From the NCBI GenBank assembly GCA_025937665.1, contig JAICQW010000030.1:1-14491 (forward strand): DNA of 14,491 nt. Direction: 5' to 3'. This document shows positions 1-5,796 of the stretch, piece after piece. The DNA is from Nitrososphaeraceae archaeon. Its GTDB lineage: Archaea > Thermoproteota > Nitrososphaeria > Nitrososphaerales > Nitrososphaeraceae. The notes below the pieces were generated by a model that saw only the letters and a program-made list of their open reading frames with translations, did not search any database and was not told the origin of the DNA. The stretch's first letter is position 1; each line of letters opens with the position of its first letter. Made by a program: the position numbers and the translations under genes.

Positions 1-519
1 TACAAACTGAGATTCGAAGCACTCTAGGGCATTTTTCTTTGTGTCTAATGTATCACTAATATCGACAAACAACTGAGGTCTAAATGAATTTTCAGTAATT
101 CCTCCTGGTATCGTAGTCTCATACATGAATAAATTGTTCTGATCTCTACAGGCTGAAATCACGCATTTTGTCAAAATTTGATGATCCTGATGGGAGTCAC
201 CATACCATTGAGTAAATACTGAATCTGGTTTGTATTTAGTAACCAGCGAATCTATTAATGAAATGAATTTTCTTCCAAATATCATCTCCTCCGGTGATAG
301 GTCAAGAAATACTGGAGGCTTGCAACCCATTACTTTGGCAGATAACACTGACTCTGTCTTTCTGCCTTCCTTGGTATCAGACTTGACAAAATTTGGTAAC
401 GTAGCTATTATTGGCTGAACCTCATAACCCATAGCAGATAATTTAGCTATAGTACCGCCCATGCCAATTTCCAGGTCATCTGGATGAGCACCAAATACAA
501 GAATTGATTTAGATTCCAT
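1..519 (-). CDS. PIG-L (LmbE-like) family deacetylase, 3' end cut by window edge
   Basis: An open frame of 173 codons runs from an ATG at 519 to the left edge with no stop, so only the N-terminal part is visible. It starts MESKSILVFG and then carries AHPDDLE (residues 11-17), the zinc-binding signature of the PIG-L/LmbE superfamily. A second motif, HQDH (110-113), supplies another likely zinc ligand. Known members remove acetyl groups from N-acetylglucosamine-type sugars (GlcNAc-PI, mycothiol and bacillithiol precursors, diacetylchitobiose). The substrate here cannot be read from sequence. The start lies 23 bases after the stop of the sugar-nucleotide dehydrogenase gene on the same strand, so the two are probably cotranscribed and may act on related amino sugars. 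No clear ribosome binding site precedes the ATG. The family call is secure; the role is inference. Confidence 0.9.
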   Translation of the reverse strand, partial: MESKSILVFGAHPDDLEIGMGGTIAKLSAMGYEVQPIIATLPNFVKSDTKEGRKTESVLSAKVMGCKPPVFLDLSPEEMIFGRKFISLIDSLVTKYKPDSVFTQWYGDSHQDHQILTKCVISACRDQNNLFMYETTIPGGITENSFRPQLFVDISDTLDTKKNALECFESQFV

Positions 520-542
520 ACAAGCAAAGTAAGATAAATTGC

Positions 543-1481
543 CTACTTATGACTGTTAATAGCTGATGGAACCAGTCTATAACCTCTCATTTCTCTAAAT
601 CTTCTATAATCCTCATCTACTTCCAATGCTGCCATCAGTATCTTGCTTTTTATTGATTTTGATGACTGCAAGAACATTTTTGTATCTTTTGGCAAACAAT
701 GTCCTCCTACTCCATCTCGAGGCTCAAGTATATTCACATTCCATTTAGTATTTAGGGCATCTCTTAATTCTCCAAAGTTAACATTATTTGCCTGACAGTA
801 AAGGTATAGATCTTCCGAGAATGCTATTTGCATATACCTATCGGCATTTTCAATTATTTTGGTCAATTCAGCTATTTCAATTTCAGATACAGGGTGCATT
901 GGAATTTCAAGACTATTTCTTCTGCAGCTTTCGTGACTATCGTTAGTAATATTATCGTTGGAATCGAGTGATTCGTTGCCACTATCGTAAAATTGTAAAG
1001 CTATTTTAAGACAGCAATCACTTACCCCACCTATTACTCTAACCTGATTCACTCCATGTTCATCCTCTTCAAGAGCATACCACCTGTGAGGTGCATGAGC
1101 AACATGAAGTCTGTGGTTAAGCAGCTCAAATATTTTCTTTGAAGTACCTTTTGGTATTGTACTTTCTATGGAAACAAGGGAACCGTTCTTTGCTTCCCTG
1201 GATATTTTTTGAGCCAGAGAAAATAATCCATCTACAAAAGGAGTATATTCATCATTGGGATCATGGGTTGAAACACAGAGTATGAAAACGTCAATGTCAT
1301 CAAACCGTTCAATCCTTTTAATTCCATAATTGTTTTCTGCTTCCTCCATTTTTAGCGTGTTAATGTCATATCCAAAGGTTTCAAATCCCCTCTCTTTTAC
1401 GTACTTTGCAACTGGCAGGCCGAGTTGCCCAAGACCAATAACTAAAACTTTCTTTATTTGAGATCCTAATTCTGTGTGCAT
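543..1481 (-). CDS. Short UDP-glucose/GDP-mannose dehydrogenase family protein (lacks the C-terminal domain)
   Basis: A 312-residue member of the NAD-dependent nucleotide-sugar 6-dehydrogenase family. A Rossmann motif GLGQLG lies at 16-21. The catalytic Thr segment ESTIPKGTS is at 106-114, the central helix AELTKIIEN (204-212) has the expected Lys208 and Asn212, and GVGGHCLPKD (257-266) carries the catalytic Cys262. Full-length family members have roughly 400-450 residues with a third domain that binds the UDP part. Here the protein stops about 46 residues after the cysteine motif, so that domain is missing. A polar, Asn/Ser/Asp-rich insert (about 167-192) sits between the NAD domain and the central helix. 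The usual Pro-Glu of the thioester-hydrolysis site appears as Pro-His (APHRWY, 130-135). It leads a pair with the PIG-L deacetylase gene. The exact substrate, and whether it performs the full four-electron oxidation, are unknown. Confidence 0.85.
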   Translation of the reverse strand: MHTELGSQIKKVLVIGLGQLGLPVAKYVKERGFETFGYDINTLKMEEAENNYGIKRIERFDDIDVFILCVSTHDPNDEYTPFVDGLFSLAQKISREAKNGSLVSIESTIPKGTSKKIFELLNHRLHVAHAPHRWYALEEDEHGVNQVRVIGGVSDCCLKIALQFYDSGNESLDSNDNITNDSHESCRRNSLEIPMHPVSEIEIAELTKIIENADRYMQIAFSEDLYLYCQANNVNFGELRDALNTKWNVNILEPRDGVGGHCLPKDTKMFLQSSKSIKSKILMAALEVDEDYRRFREMRGYRLVPSAINSHK

Positions 1482-1510
1482 TTTTTATGATATTAAAAGA
1501 ATCATTACAT

Positions 1511-1520
1511 AATTATTAAA
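1511..1520 (-). promoter_or_regulatory. Candidate TATA box for the dehydrogenase-deacetylase pair
   Basis: Read on the minus strand this is TTTAATAATT, centred about 34 bases before the ATG at 1481. With the usual archaeal spacing of about 25 bases to the transcription start, it predicts a leader of under 10 bases. It rests on composition and position only. Confidence 0.4.
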
Positions 1521-1666
1521 GCCTTGAGATGGAATAAAACGTAAGTTATTCACTATAGAAATTTCTATTTGGTTCGTATAGAACTTTATGTAGAAAGTTA
1601 TGAGATCTCTCATTCGACGCTATCTGCAAATGGAAATTGATTTTTGGAGTTAAGCTATTTGCTAGA

Positions 1667-1676
1667 TATAAATAAT
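1667..1676 (+). promoter_or_regulatory. TATA box of the YchF-like GTPase gene
   Basis: TATAAATAAT is centred about 26 bases before the GTG start at 1697. This predicts transcription starting at or within a few bases of the start codon, i.e. a leaderless mRNA. The in-frame TAA at 1673-1675 inside the box also excludes a longer protein. Confidence 0.55.
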
Positions 1677-1696
1677 CAAACCAAAATAATAGATAT

Positions 1697-2908
1697 GTGA
1701 TAAGAATTGGTTTAATAGGTAAAACTAACACTGGAAAAACTACTTTCTTTAACTCCGCAACCCTGGGAAGTGAAGAAATTGCAAACTATCCGTTCACAAC
1801 TAAAAAACCAATTCACGGAAATGCTCATGTAATTACACTTTGTGTTCACAAAGAATTCGGAGTACAGGACAATCCTCGGAATTCATTATGTAAGGATGGT
1901 TGGCGATTTATCCCTGTAGAGTTGATAGACCTTCCGGGACTAATTAAGGGTGCCTGGGAGGGTAAGGGTCTTGGTAATCAATTCTTGTCCGTTGCTGCTC
2001 AATCTGATGTGTTACTCCATATCGTTGATGCATCTGGAAGTATAGACGCATCAGGAAAAATAGCGGAGGCTGGAGCAGGAGATCCAATTGCAGATGTATC
2101 GGATATTGAAGAAGAACTTGTATTGTGGTACTTGAAATTGTTCGAAGGAAATCGAGAAAAAATTTCAAGGATGACAAATACTGGGATGGACACTGCCCGT
2201 GCTGTAACTGAAATTTTTGGTGGTATAGGTGTTAAGGAATGGCATGTAAAACAATCTATTACTGAAAATAATCTAACAGATAGGAACATAGATGAATTAG
2301 ATTCTGATGAGAGTAGAAGATTTGTTTCTACACTGAGAGAGATATCAAAACCCTCATTGATAGTTGCAAATAAAATTGATCTTCCGTCAGCTGCGGAAAA
2401 TTTCAATAGACTTCGTGAACACAATAAACATATGTTTGTAATTCCTTCCAGTGCTGATGCTGAACTCACCCTGAGGAGAGCCCAGAACAGAGGTTTGATA
2501 AAATATTCCCCGGGAGATGAAATATTTGATATCTATGAAAATACCGTACTTAATGAAAAACAAAAATGGGCACTTAACTTTATACGGAAGGATGTGTTGG
2601 GTGAATATCTTAGGACAGGAGTACAATTCGCACTAAACATCGCTGTTTTCAAATTATTGAATATGAACGTAGTTTATCCAGTTTCCGATCCAAATAAATT
2701 GTCAGATAAGAAGGGTAATGTACTTCCAGACGCATTTTTGATGAAAAATGGTTCTTCAGTACAGGATCTTGCTAGTGACATCCACACAGAGTTGTCCAAA
2801 GGTATTGTATATGCTGTAGATGTAAGAAACGGGCTAAGATTACCTGGTGACTATCAAATAAAGGACAGGGATGTACTATCTATTGTTTCAACGATGATAA
2901 AAAAATAA
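1697..2908 (+). CDS. ychF: Archaeal YchF/Obg-family GTPase with C-terminal TGS domain
   Basis: A 403-residue translation-associated P-loop NTPase of the Obg/YchF group. The G1 motif GKTNTGKT is at 8-15, EEIANYPFTT (26-35) lies in the switch I region, and G3 is DLPG at 78-81, followed by GLGNQFL. The G4 motif is NKID at 225-228. The C-terminal region (about 320-400) ends in a TGS-like fold. Bacterial YchF/OLA1 has a degenerate G4 and prefers ATP; the intact NKxD here predicts GTP, as in other archaeal members. Its exact role is not established beyond ribosome association in related proteins. Translation starts at GTG: there is an in-frame stop 22 bases upstream and no ATG between. It is divergent to the dehydrogenase gene. 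Confidence 0.9.
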   Translation: MIRIGLIGKTNTGKTTFFNSATLGSEEIANYPFTTKKPIHGNAHVITLCVHKEFGVQDNPRNSLCKDGWRFIPVELIDLPGLIKGAWEGKGLGNQFLSVAAQSDVLLHIVDASGSIDASGKIAEAGAGDPIADVSDIEEELVLWYLKLFEGNREKISRMTNTGMDTARAVTEIFGGIGVKEWHVKQSITENNLTDRNIDELDSDESRRFVSTLREISKPSLIVANKIDLPSAAENFNRLREHNKHMFVIPSSADAELTLRRAQNRGLIKYSPGDEIFDIYENTVLNEKQKWALNFIRKDVLGEYLRTGVQFALNIAVFKLLNMNVVYPVSDPNKLSDKKGNVLPDAFLMKNGSSVQDLASDIHTELSKGIVYAVDVRNGLRLPGDYQIKDRDVLSIVSTMIKK

Positions 2909-3046
2909 ATATATTCCAGTAAGTTGGAAAGGCCTGACAATAGTTTCCACATCCCTTCTATTTTACTAAGTTAGCCTAATGATCATAATAACTGGTCGTA
3001 CGATAAGAACTAGTGAGAATTGATTAGAGCTACCAATTATGGTAAA

Positions 3047-3214
3047 TTATTTCTTGTAATCATTAAGGATGTCTCTATATCTTACATCCCTATACGCGAC
3101 GTATTTTACATATTCCCCATAAGTCATGTCTAGCTTGCAGAACCGACATTTCACAAAACTGAAATCATCTGAGAGTTCGGCAGGCTTTCTACAATCCGGA
3201 CAGACGATCTTCAT
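3047..3214 (-). CDS. Small zinc-ribbon protein (55 aa)
   Basis: ATG at 3214 opens a 55-codon frame ending in TAA. The protein starts MKIVCPDCRK and carries CPDC (5-8) and CRFC (23-26), a two-knuckle zinc ribbon. A charged, Tyr-rich helix follows (about 33-55) with YVKYVAYRDVRYRD at 37-50. I do not recognise the family. It lies 84 bases downstream of rpo12 on the same strand and may share its transcript, though an AT-rich TATA-like stretch (3241-3247) gives it a possible promoter of its own about 28 bases before the ATG. The paired cysteines and compact length make a real gene likely. A nucleic-acid-binding or basal-machinery accessory role is only a guess from fold and context. Confidence 0.75.
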   Translation of the reverse strand: MKIVCPDCRKPAELSDDFSFVKCRFCKLDMTYGEYVKYVAYRDVRYRDILNDYKK

Positions 3215-3298
3215 ATATTAACTTAAACCTCGATTCTAACAAATAAGCGTTAAGGTAACTCAACAGGTGACTACATTGAAAGTGGAAAGGTGAATTCG

Positions 3299-3475
3299 CT
3301 AAATCGCCTTTACTTGCTTAACTATTGGCTGTCTTGCCTTTCGAAATACCCTAAATCCACATATGCACTTTATTTCAGGTAACTTGGAAAGTTCTTCATT
3401 AGTGACTGGAGTTCCACACCTCATGCACTCATAAATTACGTTTCCGACAGGATTTTCACTGGCCACAATCATCAT
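3299..3475 (-). CDS. rpo12: DNA-directed RNA polymerase subunit Rpo12 (RpoP)
   Basis: A 58-residue frame with the layout of the archaeal RNA polymerase P subunit (eukaryotic Rpb12). Tyr-Glu-CMRCG (first knuckle, Cys17 and Cys20) is followed by a spacer, then KCICGFRV (second knuckle, Cys37 and Cys39), and a basic tail ending RQPIVKQVKAI. That ending closely matches the RPPxVKRVKAI-type tail of archaeal Rpo12. The subunit binds one zinc and helps join Rpo3 and Rpo2 in the polymerase core. The second pair is spaced C-x-C here, whereas many archaeal and eukaryotic homologues have C-x-x-C. Two adjacent ATG codons (3475 and 3472) could start it. A small zinc-ribbon gene follows on the same strand. 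Confidence 0.88.
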   Translation of the reverse strand: MMIVASENPVGNVIYECMRCGTPVTNEELSKLPEIKCICGFRVFRKARQPIVKQVKAI

Positions 3476-3565
3476 TTATTGAATTGAGATTTATTTGTTT
3501 TCTCTCAGATTCAAGTTTACTCTATATGGAAGGGTCGACATATGGGAATTGCTAAAATTGGATAA

Positions 3566-4516
3566 TTAATTCAGGGAATTGATAATCGCTTGTTCCATTT
3601 CTCTGATGCATGAGGAAAAATCCTTCGGATTGCTTTTCAGCAGTCCACCCGAGGCAAATTCGTGTCCACCGCCTTCAACTAGATGTGACGCAATCTTGCT
3701 ACAGGAAATGCTTTCTGTATTCCTCCTGATGCTAACTTTTCCATGCTTATTAAATAGCATGACTAGGTCAACCATTGAGTTAGAGAATACCTCATTTGCG
3801 AAAAGGCTTGCTTGGACGTAGGGGAACGTAAATACAAAGGCTACTTCAAACGAATTTATTTTCCTTATAGTTAGGGTGTCCAGTGATTTTCTTTTATGAA
3901 GTTCGCCAACTTTAATGAATTTCATATAGTCCTTTTGCATTTCAGAGTCCCATAATATGCCCTTTGAAGCTTTCTGTACCAGAAACTCAAGTCGTTGTTT
4001 AGAACCAGCTTTATTTCTATAAAAGTGAATCAATTCTGAAACTCTAGAATCGTGATTCTTGACATCTATCATAAAGTCCGAACTATGTGCTATCAACTTT
4101 AACTGCTCAGCAATCTTGTCCTTCCGTATCAATTTTTCGTACATTATTTCAGTTGAACACTTTCTTCCAGACGAATCATGATATAGAGTACCGAGTTTTC
4201 TCAATGCGATTAGAGATTTTTTTTGCCATGGATGATGGTCTACCCAAAGAACAGACCACTGCCTTTGTTTCAAATAATGAATAGAATCTATGGCTAGGGC
4301 AGATACTTGTTCATCGTTTATACCAAGGTCTGAAATGATAACAAGGCCTTTTTTTGACTTTCTTGATTCATTTTTGATGTAATCAAACATCTTTGTAAAA
4401 TTCTCCAGCCCGTAGTTGTAGAATGAAAGTTTAGCCCCCGGATACTTCATCAATGCAACCGAAGCAGAATACATGCCGTCAATGTCTGCTTCATGTGAGC
4501 ATATTATCACACGCAT
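3566..4516 (-). CDS. DHH/DHHA1-family phosphoesterase
   Basis: A 316-residue protein of the DHH superfamily (RecJ, NrnA, PPX1 relatives). Metal-binding motifs appear in order: SHEADID at 7-13 (HxxDxD), SDLG at 62-65, and VDHHP at 92-96, the DHH signature. The C-terminal DHHA1 domain carries GGGHEFASG at 282-290, which binds the substrate phosphate or nucleic-acid backbone. Length and layout fit single-chain archaeal DHH proteins that act as 5'-3' exonucleases, nanoRNases or cyclic-dinucleotide phosphodiesterases. No extra RNA- or DNA-binding domain is visible, so I do not choose between these. ATG at 4516 is the natural start because the strand and metal motif begin immediately after it. The gene is divergent to the membrane-protein gene. 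Confidence 0.88.
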   Translation of the reverse strand: MRVIICSHEADIDGMYSASVALMKYPGAKLSFYNYGLENFTKMFDYIKNESRKSKKGLVIISDLGINDEQVSALAIDSIHYLKQRQWSVLWVDHHPWQKKSLIALRKLGTLYHDSSGRKCSTEIMYEKLIRKDKIAEQLKLIAHSSDFMIDVKNHDSRVSELIHFYRNKAGSKQRLEFLVQKASKGILWDSEMQKDYMKFIKVGELHKRKSLDTLTIRKINSFEVAFVFTFPYVQASLFANEVFSNSMVDLVMLFNKHGKVSIRRNTESISCSKIASHLVEGGGHEFASGGLLKSNPKDFSSCIREMEQAIINSLN

Positions 4517-4631
4517 TTAGTGGTTTAGGCTATCAGACTGAATATGTATCTAGTGCTGAATAGTTTGTGCCTGACAAAATGGTAAGAGTAATCTCGAGAC
4601 TGGACCATGACCAACCGGATCACAAGTATAA

Positions 4632-4642
4632 TTTTATATTTG
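4632..4642 (+). promoter_or_regulatory. TATA box upstream of the four-helix membrane protein
   Basis: TTTTATATTTG lies about 37 bases before the ATG at 4674, predicting a transcription start near 4662 and a leader of about 12 bases. That position would be downstream of the alternative TTG start at 4650, so it favours the ATG. Confidence 0.45.
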
Positions 4643-4673
4643 ATAGCCTTTGTCAAATATTACAATTCCTATC

Positions 4674-5216
4674 ATGTACTATTCAATTGAAAAAAGGATT
4701 ACAGCAAGAAGCGTATACCTAATAGTTTTTTACATATCTGCAATATTGATGACCGGTATTACATTTTACGCTCTTTATCTAAGCGTAGTTGAGTATGCTG
4801 CGACCGGAAAAATTGTGATTGGGGAGATCCTGGTAAAAACAGAGTTTCCATTCAAAGGCCTTTCAAAACTAGTTACCTACTTGATGATTGTTTCAGTAAT
4901 TTCATGGTATTGTGTTACCAAATTGGGCGGTGAGAAGGTAAGGGAAGTTTCCCCCGCTCTTCGCTCACTACTTCAGCTAATAGTTTTGGCAATTGCTGTA
5001 GTTTCGCTCTATGAGTTTGTCTATAATTTTGTAGTATGGAGTTCATTGATAACGCTCAATGCGTTAGGTGGGAGCATAAATTTGGATAGTATTAGCATAC
5101 CTTATCCGAATCCTGATACACCCTGGAATCTAGTCTTTGCAACAAAGATGTCGTTAGCTGCCTTCTTGATTTCTACTCATGGATTCTATATTATTTCAAA
5201 GAAGGGCAAGGAATAG
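4674..5216 (+). CDS. Four-helix integral membrane protein of unknown function
   Basis: A 180-residue hydrophobic protein I do not recognise. Predicted membrane segments lie at about 13-36, 65-83, 97-122 and 151-175. A loop with EFPFKG (57-62) falls between helices one and two, a charged turn GGEKVREVSP (85-94) lies between two and three, and a polar Pro-rich stretch PYPNPDTPW (143-151) precedes the last helix. The C-terminus is basic (KKGKE). No catalytic, heme or metal motif is evident. A TTG at 4650 would add eight residues, but the TATA position favours the ATG. It lies 101 bases ahead of prefoldin alpha on the same strand, though that gene has its own TATA-like element, so cotranscription is uncertain. 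Confidence 0.75.
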   Translation: MYYSIEKRITARSVYLIVFYISAILMTGITFYALYLSVVEYAATGKIVIGEILVKTEFPFKGLSKLVTYLMIVSVISWYCVTKLGGEKVREVSPALRSLLQLIVLAIAVVSLYEFVYNFVVWSSLITLNALGGSINLDSISIPYPNPDTPWNLVFATKMSLAAFLISTHGFYIISKKGKE

Positions 5217-5281
5217 GCGAAAAATATCTGATCAATAACCAACGGATCATCTTGTCAGTGATTAAATTTTTTTAGTCAAAG

Positions 5282-5287
5282 TTATAT
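5282..5287 (+). promoter_or_regulatory. Candidate TATA box for pfdA-ftsY-argF
   Basis: TTATAT follows an A/T-rich tract and is centred about 33 bases before the prefoldin ATG at 5318. This would give a leader of roughly 9 bases. It is weak evidence on its own, but it is the only good candidate in the gap after the membrane-protein gene. Confidence 0.35.
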
Positions 5288-5317
5288 GCCCGTTTTTCAC
5301 TCAGAAAATGTATCAAG

Positions 5318-5776
5318 ATGACCTCTAGAGAAAATTCTAATGAACAAATTTCATCTGAGCAAAAAATCAGTGAGATGCTACAACAATCAAAGATCCTCGA
5401 AGCTTACATGAATGACATTTTAACAAAAGAAGCTACTGTAACCAGACTCATAACAGAGGCCCATCTAGCTTCGGAGGCAATACAAGAATTATCTTCTACT
5501 AATCAAGATGAATCTCTTGTCCCAATTGGGATTGGTGTATACCTTAAGGTCACAGTTCCTCAAGTATCAAATCTGCTTGTTAATGTAGGTTCAGGTGTTA
5601 CTATTGAAAAGTCCAAGGAAAATGCGAAAAATTATGTAGAATCAAGAATCAAGGAATTTGAACTTGCATTGAAACAATTACAATCACAAAAAGAGCAGAT
5701 TGCAATGCGCATGAATCAGCTCCAAAATGAGGTAAATGTTGAAATGCAAAAATCTCAAAAACCACCGAACTCATAA
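5318..5776 (+). CDS. pfdA: Prefoldin alpha subunit
   Basis: A 152-residue protein with the prefoldin alpha pattern. A long N-terminal coiled coil (about 10-58) leads into the beta-hairpin region with LVPIGIGVYLK (67-77) and LLVNVGSGVTIEKS (86-99), then a second coiled coil (about 100-145) with KQLQSQKEQI. The hairpin motifs match the family's conserved PIGxGVYVxG and VLVNVGAGVVVEK segments. Prefoldin is an alpha2-beta4 jellyfish-shaped chaperone that holds unfolded proteins for the thermosome. The gene is followed at 20 bases by ftsY; this pairing of prefoldin alpha with the SRP receptor gene is common in archaea. ATG at 5318 begins the coding region. Confidence 0.92.
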   Translation: MTSRENSNEQISSEQKISEMLQQSKILEAYMNDILTKEATVTRLITEAHLASEAIQELSSTNQDESLVPIGIGVYLKVTVPQVSNLLVNVGSGVTIEKSKENAKNYVESRIKEFELALKQLQSQKEQIAMRMNQLQNEVNVEMQKSQKPPNS

Positions 5777-5781
5777 GAGGT
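5777..5781 (+). promoter_or_regulatory. Shine-Dalgarno-like GAGGT for the TTG start of ftsY
   Basis: GAGGT directly follows the pfdA stop codon and lies 15 bases before the TTG start of ftsY, an unusually long spacing. It supports internal initiation within the operon. No ATG start exists between the pfdA stop and the TTG. Confidence 0.45.
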
Positions 5782-5796
5782 AGGATTGCACTCCGT

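Noticed and set aside
1546..1731. 61-codon minus-strand frame overlapping the start of the YchF-like gene
   Set aside because: It overlaps the P-loop coding region and TATA box of the GTPase gene, and its low-complexity hydrophobic sequence looks like a shadow of AT-rich promoter DNA.
1999..2469. 156-codon minus-strand frame inside the YchF-like gene
   Set aside because: It is entirely antisense to conserved GTPase motifs and has no family resemblance.
2926..2985. Possible TGGAAA/TTTCCA stem after the YchF-like gene as a terminator
   Set aside because: Only six base pairs around a 13-base loop and no T-tract; too weak to list.
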